Below, in pieces: positions 54,943-62,471 of a DNA stretch of 64,000 bases. How positions within the stretch are numbered: the stretch's first letter is position 1; each line of letters begins with the position of its first letter. The DNA lies in assembly GCA_050008575.1 (NCBI GenBank), contig JBEKMJ010000021.1, positions 1 to 64,000 of the forward strand, given 5' to 3'. Source of the DNA: Bog-159 sp050008575 (GTDB lineage: Bacteria > Acidobacteriota > Terriglobia > Bryobacterales > Bryobacteraceae). Made by a program: the position numbers and the translations under genes. Under the pieces are notes generated by a model. It had not been told where the DNA came from and searched no databases. It worked only from the letters and a program-made list of their open reading frames with translations.

Positions 54943-55062
54943 TTGTTCTTATCCGCGTTCATCTGCGTTCATCTGCGGCCAATATTAAGGTTTGAAAAGT
55001 CCCGGCAAACACAAACCCAATATTGGCCGCAGATGAACGCAGATGAACGCGGATAAGAACAA
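54943..55062. terminator. 44-base perfect inverted repeat, likely bidirectional terminator or REP-type element
   Basis: Arms 54,943-54,986 and 55,019-55,062 are perfectly complementary around a 32-base spacer. Each arm contains a tandem of ATCTGCGTTC units (CCGCGTTCATCTGCGTTC core). It lies between two convergent genes, six bases after one stop and three bases from the other. The core word resembles a repeat I have seen scattered in other bacteria, so it may be a mobile palindrome recruited as a terminator. Confidence 0.85.
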
Positions 55063-55065
55063 GAG

Positions 55066-56355
55066 TCACACACCCAAGGTCTCGTCTAACCAGTTATAAA
55101 TACAGTAGTCGCGATACCCCGGCGCAGCCACCTCGCAGTGCTGGTCCGCGCCTTGCTCGTGCGTGAAGTGGACTATCTGCTTCGGACACACCAGCGCGTC
55201 GTACAATTTCCGCGCCTGCCCCGGAAAGAACTGCTCGCCGCCAGGATCTGTAATCAACATAGGGCACTGAATCCGGCCGGCCACTTCCGCCAAATTGTAT
55301 TCCCGCACGGCGTGAAAGGCGTCGTAGTAAGACGCCATGCCGAACGGACGCATGCGAAACCGCAGCATCGCTTTGGCGCGCGCATTGGAGGCAGTGCCCA
55401 CTTGGATCAACTGATCGAACTGCGCCTTGTTCCCGCCGTCCAGCACGTCGCGCACGAATTTGGGCAGGTTGCGCATCCACGGGTCGGACACATCCCAGAC
55501 ACCCGGATCCGCCACTCCCGCCGCGATGCGATGCTCGAACGCCAGCGCGCGCGGCACCCAGTAACCGCCCTGGCTGACCCCCAGCAGCGCGATGCGTTTC
55601 GGATCGACCTCGCGATGCCGCAGCATGGCATCCACCACGGGCGCGATCGCTTTCTCCCAATCCGGCCGGAAGTACAGCTTGCGCACCCACAGCGAATCGC
55701 CTTGCCCCGGACCGTTGAAGATCAGGCAATTATATCCGCGCGCCAACGCGCCGGCGCCGCCCAAAACGTACATGCTGTTTTCCAGACCGTCGGCGCCGGT
55801 GTTCAGAATCGCCAGTGGGCGGCGGCGGCGCGATCCGTCGACCCGCAGGAACCAGCCTGTGAGAGCGCCGCCTTCGTAAGGGATCTCCAGACGCTCCACC
55901 GGCGGGTCGAACAACGCTGCCGCGGCGGACCAACAGGCGTTATAGTCCTGCCAGCAGGCAAGTATGCGGTCGGGGTCTTTAGTGCCGTCGAGGAAACGCA
56001 TGGCCGCGCTGAAATAGCCGGCGGCCCACAGGTAAGCCTCGCGCGCGCTCACATTATGGCGCTTGGCGGCAGCCTGCGCGGCTAGCGTGCGGGCTTCCGC
56101 GCCGGCGTCCCGATATGCCAGCCACGCCGACTCGAAATCCCCGGTCCGGATCCCCGATACGATAGCCAGCAGCTTCCCAGGATTGCCTCCGCGATAATAA
56201 GAGCCGCCCAAGGCAATCAGAGCGGTGAAGCCAAAGTCCGGATCGGCAAACGGCGAGACGGATTTGGCGGGTTCTTCCGCGGCGGGAGGAGCGGGAGTTT
56301 GCGCGGCGGCAGCGGTAGCTCCGAAAGCCAGGAATGCACGGCGGTCGATCATCAC
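55066..56355 (-). CDS. Exported alpha/beta hydrolase
   Basis: 429 residues with an N-terminal signal (DRRAFLAFGATAAAAQTPA; the RR suggests Tat export). A helical N-terminal domain (about 30-150) precedes the alpha/beta-hydrolase core: YEGGALTGWFLR, nucleophile elbow LLGVSQGGYW, acid Asp in LITDPGGEQFF and His in GADQHCEV. Layout resembles the 2,6-dihydroxypseudooxynicotine hydrolase/FrsA-like group, which cleaves C-C or ester bonds. The substrate is unknown. Ends at the strong inverted repeat. Confidence 0.8.
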   Translation of the reverse strand: MMIDRRAFLAFGATAAAAQTPAPPAAEEPAKSVSPFADPDFGFTALIALGGSYYRGGNPGKLLAIVSGIRTGDFESAWLAYRDAGAEARTLAAQAAAKRHNVSAREAYLWAAGYFSAAMRFLDGTKDPDRILACWQDYNACWSAAAALFDPPVERLEIPYEGGALTGWFLRVDGSRRRRPLAILNTGADGLENSMYVLGGAGALARGYNCLIFNGPGQGDSLWVRKLYFRPDWEKAIAPVVDAMLRHREVDPKRIALLGVSQGGYWVPRALAFEHRIAAGVADPGVWDVSDPWMRNLPKFVRDVLDGGNKAQFDQLIQVGTASNARAKAMLRFRMRPFGMASYYDAFHAVREYNLAEVAGRIQCPMLITDPGGEQFFPGQARKLYDALVCPKQIVHFTHEQGADQHCEVAAPGYRDYCIYNWLDETLGV

Positions 56356-56370
56356 CTTACTCTAGACCAT

Positions 56371-56470
56371 AAGTGGGGCGGACGATTGGCCGTTTGGTGG
56401 GGCAGGCGTCTACGCCGGCGGCGGGTCTCCAGACCCGCCCGAGGGCGCGCTACGCTCGCCAAACGCGCGA
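56371..56470. repeat. Palindromic repeat cluster
   Basis: GTGGGGCGG, GTGGGGCAGG, GGCGTCTACGCC, CGGGTCTCCAGACCCG, GGCGCGCTACGCTCGCC and GCGCGACCCCTTGGTCGCGC, between the hydrolase start and the iron operon end. The closing CCTGCCCCAC is absent. Confidence 0.8.
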
Positions 56471-56524
56471 CCCCTTGGTCGCGCTGCTCCCCTTTCGCCA
56501 AAATGCTCTGCATGAGCTGGTTAA

Positions 56525-57649
56525 TTAATTGGCGCCGGCTAGACTCTCTACGGTGCGGGCGCCGTTGCCACGGCTTTCCAGGCAGCAGTCCCCCTCCGGA
56601 ATCGGACTGCCATGCGGACAAGTCCGCGGGTGCCCCAGAAACGTACAAATCCGGTCGGTGACTTCCGGGCTCAAAATGTGTTCAAACGTGCACGCATTCT
56701 TCTCAATCGACCCTTCGTCGCGAATCGCCAGCACATCCATAAACAGCCGCTCCGCCAACCGGTGGCGCCGGATCACGCTGCGCGCCCGCTCCTCGCCGCG
56801 CGGCGTAAACGCAATCTCTCCCCCACGCCACTCCACCAGCCCGATGCGCGCCATCATGGCGCAGACTTTTCTATGCTGCGCGGCCGTGAAGTGCTCGGGC
56901 TCCTCGTGAAAAACGTCTTCGCGCGCGGCCCATAACTGTTCCAGCACTTCGTCGAAATCCTGGTTTACCTCCATGCTGAAATGCGTCGTCTCGACGATGC
57001 GTCCGTGTTCCAGGTCCAGCCGGATATCGGCGCAGCGGCCCACCTGTTCGTCGTGCGTCACCATCAGTATAGTGCGGCCCTGCTGGTGCAGTTCGCCGAG
57101 CAGGTCCAGGACGATGTGCTCGTTGGCCGCGTCCAGGTTGCCGGTGGGTTCGTCGGCCAAAATGATCTTGGGATCGTTCACCAGCGCGCGCGCGATGGCC
57201 ACGCGCTGTTGCTCGCCGCCGGAAAGTTGCGATGGCAGATGGCGCGCGCGATCCGACAGTCCCACGCGCGCGAGCGCGCGGCGCGCTTCGTCCTCATCCG
57301 TCATGCTGTGGAAATACTGCGCCAGCATCACGTTTTCGAGCGCCGTCAGGTGCGGGATCAGATGGAATTGCTGGAAAACGAATCCCACCGTCTCGGAGCG
57401 AAAACGGGCCAGCTCGGCGCGCGTCAAAGTGGAGGTGTCCACGCCATCGATGCGCACCGCGCCTTCCGTCGCCTGGTCGAGACAGCCCAGAATATTCAAC
57501 AGCGTGGTCTTGCCCGATCCCGACGGACCCATGATCGCGATCCACTGTCCGGCCTCGGCAATCAGGCTGACGCGGTCGAGCGCCTTCACCGGCGCAGCCC
57601 CGCCGCTGTCGTAAGCCTTCGTGACGTTCTCCAGTTCGACGAATGCCAT
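56525..57649 (-). CDS. ABC transporter ATPase fused to a DtxR-like metal-sensing domain
   Basis: 374 residues. Residues 1-225 are a LolD/MacB-type ATPase: Walker A GPSGSGKTT, signature LSGGEQQR, Walker B IILADEPTGNLD. From about 228 the chain continues into a region like the DtxR/MntR regulators: GLVEWRGGEIAFTPRGEE (wing), RRHRLAERLFMDVL, ACTFEHILSPEVTDRI and HPRTCPHGSPIPEGDCC, which carry the dimerisation and metal-ligand residues. The recognition helix of a DNA-binding HTH is not clear. The most plausible use is metal-controlled ATPase activity or a combined sensor. Last gene of the FTR1 operon, four bases after permease 2. Confidence 0.87.
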   Translation of the reverse strand: MAFVELENVTKAYDSGGAAPVKALDRVSLIAEAGQWIAIMGPSGSGKTTLLNILGCLDQATEGAVRIDGVDTSTLTRAELARFRSETVGFVFQQFHLIPHLTALENVMLAQYFHSMTDEDEARRALARVGLSDRARHLPSQLSGGEQQRVAIARALVNDPKIILADEPTGNLDAANEHIVLDLLGELHQQGRTILMVTHDEQVGRCADIRLDLEHGRIVETTHFSMEVNQDFDEVLEQLWAAREDVFHEEPEHFTAAQHRKVCAMMARIGLVEWRGGEIAFTPRGEERARSVIRRHRLAERLFMDVLAIRDEGSIEKNACTFEHILSPEVTDRICTFLGHPRTCPHGSPIPEGDCCLESRGNGARTVESLAGAN

Positions 57650-57653
57650 GCTT

Positions 57654-58739
57654 CTATTCTCCCCGCAAAATCACGGCCGGCCGGATGCGCCAGATACGCG
57701 CGGCCGCGGCCAGCGTAGCCGTCGTGGCCATCGCCAGCGTGACTCCCGCTACGGGCAGGAACACGCCATAGTTTACACCCACGCCGGCGGCCGCGGATTC
57801 GGGAAAGATCTGATGCCCGATCCACCACGCCACCAACAGGCCCACGCCATAGCCCACACCGGCGGAAGCGACTCCCAGGATCAGCGACTCCGAAAGAAAC
57901 AGGGCGGCGATCTTCCGCTCCGCCGCGCCGATGGCTTTCAGGATTCCGATTTCCTTGCTGCGCTCCATCACCAGGGCGCTGAAATTGGTGCTGACGCACA
58001 AGGTAGTGATGGCCAGGATGAGCGCGGTCAGCAGGAACAGGGTCGAACGCACCTTCAACACCACGTTGGCTTCGGTCTCCGCCACGGCGTGCAGCAGACG
58101 CACATCCGCGCCGGGGAGTTGCTGCGCCAGCGCGGCCTGGATGGCCGCCAGCCGCGCACCATCGGCGCGCACCTGCACCAGGCTGGCGGCATCGTGCAAC
58201 CCGGCCAATTGCGCCGCGACGTCGAACGGCACCATCACCTGCGCATCCTCCGCGCCGCCGCTCGATATTATGCCGCGGATGGCGCAGGGCGCGCCCTCCA
58301 GCTCCAGCTTCTGGCCCAGTTTCAGGCGGAAGTGCGCGGCCACATGGTTGCCCACCAGGCATTCGCTTGCGCCCGCGGCGCGCACGCCATCCACGCGCCA
58401 GTAATTGGTGAGCGGACCGGCGCGCCGGAAGTCGGTGCCCGCCACCACCACAGGCTCGCTTTCCACGCGGCCCACGGTGTAGATGAAAGGCGCCGCGACG
58501 GCGCCTTGCCGCTCGGCCAACGCGACCGCGGCCATGGGAACAGTCTGCGCCCCGCCTGCCGGTGCGATCACAATGTTCGCCCCGAAGCCGCGAAACTGCA
58601 CCCGCATCTTGCGCTCGATATCGGAATAGACGGAGAATAGCGCGGTAGCCAGGGTCGCGGAAACCGCCAGTGCCGCGAAAGCCAGCGCCAGCCGCCGCTT
58701 CCGGAACTGCACAGCGCGCAAAACAAAGTTCCAGAACAT
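57654..58739 (-). CDS. FtsX/MacB-type ABC transporter permease (second of pair)
   Basis: 361 residues from the ATG at 58,739; the longer opening to 58,853 is translated repeat DNA. One N-terminal helix (about 15-35), a periplasmic core domain, then three C-terminal helices (LFLLTALILAITTLCVS; VASAGVGYGVGLLVAWW; PVAGVTLAMATTATLAA). With permease 1 and the downstream ATPase it forms one ABC complex. Homologous pairs occur in the Campylobacter FTR1/P19 iron locus, so a role in iron uptake across the envelope is likely. Confidence 0.85.
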   Translation of the reverse strand: MFWNFVLRAVQFRKRRLALAFAALAVSATLATALFSVYSDIERKMRVQFRGFGANIVIAPAGGAQTVPMAAVALAERQGAVAAPFIYTVGRVESEPVVVAGTDFRRAGPLTNYWRVDGVRAAGASECLVGNHVAAHFRLKLGQKLELEGAPCAIRGIISSGGAEDAQVMVPFDVAAQLAGLHDAASLVQVRADGARLAAIQAALAQQLPGADVRLLHAVAETEANVVLKVRSTLFLLTALILAITTLCVSTNFSALVMERSKEIGILKAIGAAERKIAALFLSESLILGVASAGVGYGVGLLVAWWIGHQIFPESAAAGVGVNYGVFLPVAGVTLAMATTATLAAAARIWRIRPAVILRGE

Positions 58740-58741
58740 TA

Positions 58742-58839
58742 GTGGGGCGGACCTCCAGGTCTGCGCGGGTCCTCCAGGACCCGCTCTTGGCCCGCAGCCA
58801 GCCGTGGACGCCGGCCGCAGGACTGGAGTCCTGCCCCAC
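58742..58839. repeat. Palindromic repeat inserted within the iron operon
   Basis: Begins GTGGGGCGG and ends CCTGCCCCAC. It contains GACCTCCAGGTC, CGGGTCCTCCAGGACCCG and GGACTGGAGTCC. It fills nearly the entire gap between the two permease genes, which otherwise would be a few bases apart like the other gaps in the operon. Confidence 0.88.
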
Positions 58840-58845
58840 GAGTCA

Positions 58846-60117
58846 TCACTCACCCCCTCGCAGCGTGACCGCCGGCTCCAACATCAGTGCCCGCCGCAAA
58901 GGCTGCGCCGCGCCCGCCACCGATGCCAATACCGCCGCTCCCACCACTACCGGACCCAGCATCGCGGGCGTCTCCAGCGCTGTCTGAAACACGGCGCGGC
59001 CTACCCATGCGGCCATCAAGAGCCCCACCCACGATCCGATCAGTCCGCCGGCCGCGCCCTCCAGCGCCACCTCCGTCGAAAATAATGCCGCCACCAGCCC
59101 GTTGCCTGCGCCGGTCGCCTGCATGATGGCGATCTCGCCGCGGCGTTCCAGCACCGTAGTCGCCATCACGCTCCACACCGTCAGTCCCGCCGAAGCCAGC
59201 GCCGCTAGCGTGATCAGCAGCATCAGCCCGCGAATCTTGCCTAACACTTTGCCTTCGTTATCCGCCACACGCCAGATGGGACGCGCGGCGGCCATGGGCA
59301 ATACTTCCTCGATCTGGTGCGCGATGGAGCTGATATACGGCGTGCAATACCAGCGGTCGTATTCCTTGGGCGTCATCTTGGCCGGGTTCTTGCGCGCGAA
59401 TTCGTCCTCCGGCTTGGTCAGCGCCCCCACCTGCACCGCATCCACCTGGTTCGGCCGGCCAACCAGGCGCTGCAAAACTTCCAGCCGCACGAAGATCCGG
59501 TCCTCTTCATCGCCGCCCGTGGAAACGATGCCCGCCACCGTGAACGGCTGTCCGAACAGTTCCAGCGTATCGCCCGGTTTCACGCCGAGCCGGCGCGCCA
59601 CCGCGCCCCCCAGCATGGCATCGTGGGCGTCGTCGTTGCGGTCCCCATCGTCGATCCAGCGGCCATCCACCTTCCACTCGCCGTTGACGGTGCGCAGACC
59701 GGCTTCCAGCATAGATCCGTCCGCGCCGCGAAACCTGCGCCGGAACCATACGCCTTCCACCGGCACGTTCCGTCCGCCCAACGAAGCCACGGACTGCAGC
59801 GATGGCGAGAAGCCGGTGATATTCAGTTGCCAGAAAGTGGACTTGATTTTCCGCACCTGATCTTCGGGAATATAATCCTGGCTGGACACCGGACGGTAGC
59901 TGATGCCGCCAATCTCCACCGGCAGCGACTGCGCCTTCGGCGTCACCATCAGGTTTGCGCCCAGGCTGCGCAACTCGCGATTCACGCGGTCGCCGATATC
60001 CAGCATCACGCCGAGCATGGCCGTGGCCACCGCTGTACCCATGGCTACCGCCGCGACCGTCATGGCCTTGCGGCGTGGCGACCGGCGGATGGATTGGCTG
60101 ACGAAGCGGAGGAACAT
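58846..60117 (-). CDS. FtsX/MacB-type ABC transporter permease (first of pair)
   Basis: 423 residues, four bases after the FTR1 gene. Layout: N-terminal helix (about 18-38), large periplasmic MacB-like core (40-280, with LGANLMVTPKAQSLPVE), then three membrane helices (MLLITLAALASAGLTVW; FSTEVALEGAAGGLIGSW; MLGPVVVGAAVLASVAG). MacB-like permeases couple cytoplasmic ATP hydrolysis to movement of the periplasmic domain. Here the partner is the FTR1-DUF2318 protein, so it may deliver or reduce iron rather than export. Confidence 0.87.
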   Translation of the reverse strand: MFLRFVSQSIRRSPRRKAMTVAAVAMGTAVATAMLGVMLDIGDRVNRELRSLGANLMVTPKAQSLPVEIGGISYRPVSSQDYIPEDQVRKIKSTFWQLNITGFSPSLQSVASLGGRNVPVEGVWFRRRFRGADGSMLEAGLRTVNGEWKVDGRWIDDGDRNDDAHDAMLGGAVARRLGVKPGDTLELFGQPFTVAGIVSTGGDEEDRIFVRLEVLQRLVGRPNQVDAVQVGALTKPEDEFARKNPAKMTPKEYDRWYCTPYISSIAHQIEEVLPMAAARPIWRVADNEGKVLGKIRGLMLLITLAALASAGLTVWSVMATTVLERRGEIAIMQATGAGNGLVAALFSTEVALEGAAGGLIGSWVGLLMAAWVGRAVFQTALETPAMLGPVVVGAAVLASVAGAAQPLRRALMLEPAVTLRGGE

Positions 60118-60121
60118 GCGG

Positions 60122-61378
60122 CTAACTGGGATCGTGGAATATTTTTTGGCCGGGAATGAGCTTGTCGCCGGAAATCACCAGTTGGCCGCCTTCGACAAGC
60201 GAAGCGATAGGGATGGGATTGCATCCGCCGTGCACCCCGATGCTGGGAATGAAGATAGCGGACGCGCAATTCTTGCAGATCACGTTGGGGCCCTTCTGAT
60301 AGTAGCCCTGATTGCCGCAAATCTCACACGCATCGAAGGCCGCTACCAGGGACTGGTCGGGGCGGCGGATCACGATGAAGCGTACATGTACGCCGGCCTC
60401 TTCGATGGCGAAGCGATGCAGGTTGCCGTCGTTCACCGCGGCCACCGGGATGCGCACCTGGCCGTCCACCACCGAGACCGGAATGGCCGCGGATAGCTCG
60501 GTTGTCGATTTGGCGTAAATGAACTCGGCTGTGATACTTAGGATGAAAAGGCCGGTGGCCAGGCAGGATGCGGTCATCCACACCCGCTCGCGGTGCACGG
60601 TCCAACGGGCTTTACGCAGCGCCGCGCCTTCCAGGCCATCCAGCATCGGCGCGCGGCGCTTGCGATATTCCATCAGCAGCATGGCGCCCGCCAGCGCCAG
60701 AATGGCCACGAAGAAGAACACTTCGTTGCCGACAATCGGACCGATCAAAGCCATTTCCCGGCGGCTGCTTGGCAGCACCTGGCTTTCCGACAACTCATGC
60801 AGGCCGGTGATGGCCAGTTGCACGACGATGACTATCAGGATGACGGTGGTCATCCGGAAAAAGCTGCGCAGATCGATACGGATGGTGCCGCGCACAAAGC
60901 TCACGCCGAACAGCACGGCCAGCCCCAAACCGATCGCTACCCCTGCAATATCCAGGACTCCGGAGGTATCGAACTTCACCGCGGTGAGCATCAAGACGGT
61001 CTCCACGCCTTCGCGGAAGACCATCAGGAAGACGAACAGGAAGATGCCCCAGCGGCTGCCCGCGCCGCTTCGTTGTTGCAACTGAGTTTCAATTTCGCCC
61101 TTCATGCCGCGCGCGTGACGGTTCATCCAGAGCACCATGGAGAGCACGAAAACGGCGCTCACCAGCAGGGTCCAGCCCTCGTAAGCGTCCTCGCCGAGGC
61201 CTAGGCGGGAAAGCAGCCAGGCGAAGGCAAAGCTAGCAATGACAGCGCTTCCGAAGGCCTTTTGCACGGCCGGCAGCAGATCGCGGCGACCGATTTTTCT
61301 CAGGTAGGCGATGGCGATGGCCACCACCAGGGCGGCCTCGACGCCTTCGCGGAGGGTGATGATCAGTGTCTGCAACAT
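60122..61378 (-). CDS. FTR1-type iron permease fused to a DUF2318 iron-binding domain
   Basis: 418 residues. Seven membrane segments carry the two iron-translocation motifs: LREGVEAALVV (residues about 9-19) and FREGVETVLML (about 120-130). After the last helix (about 275) a DUF2318 domain follows: CEICGNQGYYQKGPNVICKN (two CxxC-type knuckles), then CASAIFIPSIGVHGGCNPIP. FTR1/EfeU proteins import ferric iron after oxidation by a partner. DUF2318 is associated with metal binding in this locus type. First gene of the iron operon; permeases follow at four bases. Confidence 0.9.
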   Translation of the reverse strand: MLQTLIITLREGVEAALVVAIAIAYLRKIGRRDLLPAVQKAFGSAVIASFAFAWLLSRLGLGEDAYEGWTLLVSAVFVLSMVLWMNRHARGMKGEIETQLQQRSGAGSRWGIFLFVFLMVFREGVETVLMLTAVKFDTSGVLDIAGVAIGLGLAVLFGVSFVRGTIRIDLRSFFRMTTVILIVIVVQLAITGLHELSESQVLPSSRREMALIGPIVGNEVFFFVAILALAGAMLLMEYRKRRAPMLDGLEGAALRKARWTVHRERVWMTASCLATGLFILSITAEFIYAKSTTELSAAIPVSVVDGQVRIPVAAVNDGNLHRFAIEEAGVHVRFIVIRRPDQSLVAAFDACEICGNQGYYQKGPNVICKNCASAIFIPSIGVHGGCNPIPIASLVEGGQLVISGDKLIPGQKIFHDPS

Positions 61379-61541
61379 AGTTGCAAGTGGCTACGAACAT
61401 ATTGTAATGCATTTTCCCCCTGGGAGGGCGGGCTTGAGGCGGCGCGAGGCTTCCGCCCCGCTCTCCAAGTTCAGCAAATCGAAACACTGTGATATTTTGC
61501 CCGGCCTGTTCCCACCCTATTCCCAGAGGTAGGTCGGGAGT

Positions 61542-62240
61542 ATGCCATTGCAGATCGGTCCAAAGAGCATTTCCTTGCGCGCACGCGAAACCCAGGTTTT
61601 CCAGGCATCCGGAGCAGCCGGGACGGTGGTTTGGTCGATCCAGCCGGAGAGCGGGCGAATCGATCCGAACGGCGTCTATACAGCGCCCGTGCTGGTGCCG
61701 CGCAATACCAATGTGACCGTGTGCGCGCATTATGGAACCCAGTTCGATACAGCGAATATCACGCTGGACCCGGGCTGGTTCTGGCTGCACCTTCTGGGCG
61801 TCTACTGGCTGGTGTGGGCCGCCATCCTGCTAGCCGTGTTGCTGGGGCGATGGGACCTGCTGTGCCCGAATTGCGCGCCCGGTGCGGGGAGCCTGAATAC
61901 GCTGATCGCCATGGCGGGCGCGCTGGGCGGCTTGGTCCACGGCGCATCGTCCTTCGCCATCTTCGCCGGAACCCGGCAATTCAAATCGAGCTGGACTTGG
62001 TGGTACGTGCTCAGGCCGGTCTTGGGCGCGGCCGTGGCCCTGATCGTCTACCTGGTGGTACACAGCGGTCTGGGAACCGGGGCCCCGGCGCTTTCGGGCG
62101 CGGATTGCCTCAAGACCGCGGGGTTCGCCGGGCTTATCGGGCTGTTCGCTGAGCCGGCCACGCGGAAACTCAAGGACGTCTTCGATACAGTCTTCACGCC
62201 CAGGGAGGACCCGCGGAGGGATAAGAATGTGTCCCCATAG
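61542..62240 (+). CDS. Membrane protein with an N-terminal Ig-like domain
   Basis: 232 residues. The first about 75 residues look like a bacterial Ig-like domain (LRARETQVFQASGAAGTVVW, GVYTAPVLVP, VTVCAHYG). Then come four hydrophobic segments (LHLLGVYWLVWAAILLAVLL, TLIAMAGALGGLVHG, VLRPVLGAAVALIVYLVV, TAGFAGLIGLFA) and a basic cytosolic tail. No family recognised. It is divergent from the iron operon with a 163-base gap. A repeat follows the stop. Confidence 0.6.
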   Translation: MPLQIGPKSISLRARETQVFQASGAAGTVVWSIQPESGRIDPNGVYTAPVLVPRNTNVTVCAHYGTQFDTANITLDPGWFWLHLLGVYWLVWAAILLAVLLGRWDLLCPNCAPGAGSLNTLIAMAGALGGLVHGASSFAIFAGTRQFKSSWTWWYVLRPVLGAAVALIVYLVVHSGLGTGAPALSGADCLKTAGFAGLIGLFAEPATRKLKDVFDTVFTPREDPRRDKNVSP

Positions 62241-62245
62241 GTCGG

Positions 62246-62430
62246 GTGGGGCAGGACTCTAGTCCTGCGCGGGTTCTCCAGAACCCGCTCTGGGCCAGCG
62301 TGCCTCGCGCGGGTCTGGAAACCCGCCACAGGCGTAGACGCCTGCCCCACCAAATGGCCAATCTCCAGTGGCGGCCTTCAGTCCGCCGAACACAGGCTGA
62401 AACCTGTGCTACCAGCGGGGCTGAAGCCCG
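62246..62430. repeat. Complete palindromic repeat plus satellite hairpins
   Basis: GTGGGGCAGG (62,246-62,255) to CCTGCCCCAC (62,341-62,350), with AGGACTCTAGTCCT, GGGTTCTCCAGAACCC, CGGGTCTGGAAACCCG and GGCGTAGACGCC inside. Looser modules continue to about 62,430 (ACAGGCTGAAACCTGT, GGGCTGAAGCCC). Located between convergent genes. Confidence 0.88.
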
Positions 62431-62471
62431 CCCTCAATTCCAGCTCGGTTTTCGACCGTGCCAACCTGTCC

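Noticed and set aside
58740..58853. N-terminal extension of the second iron-operon permease
   Set aside because: The residues are translated from a palindromic repeat; the normal permease N-terminus begins at the ATG at 58,739.
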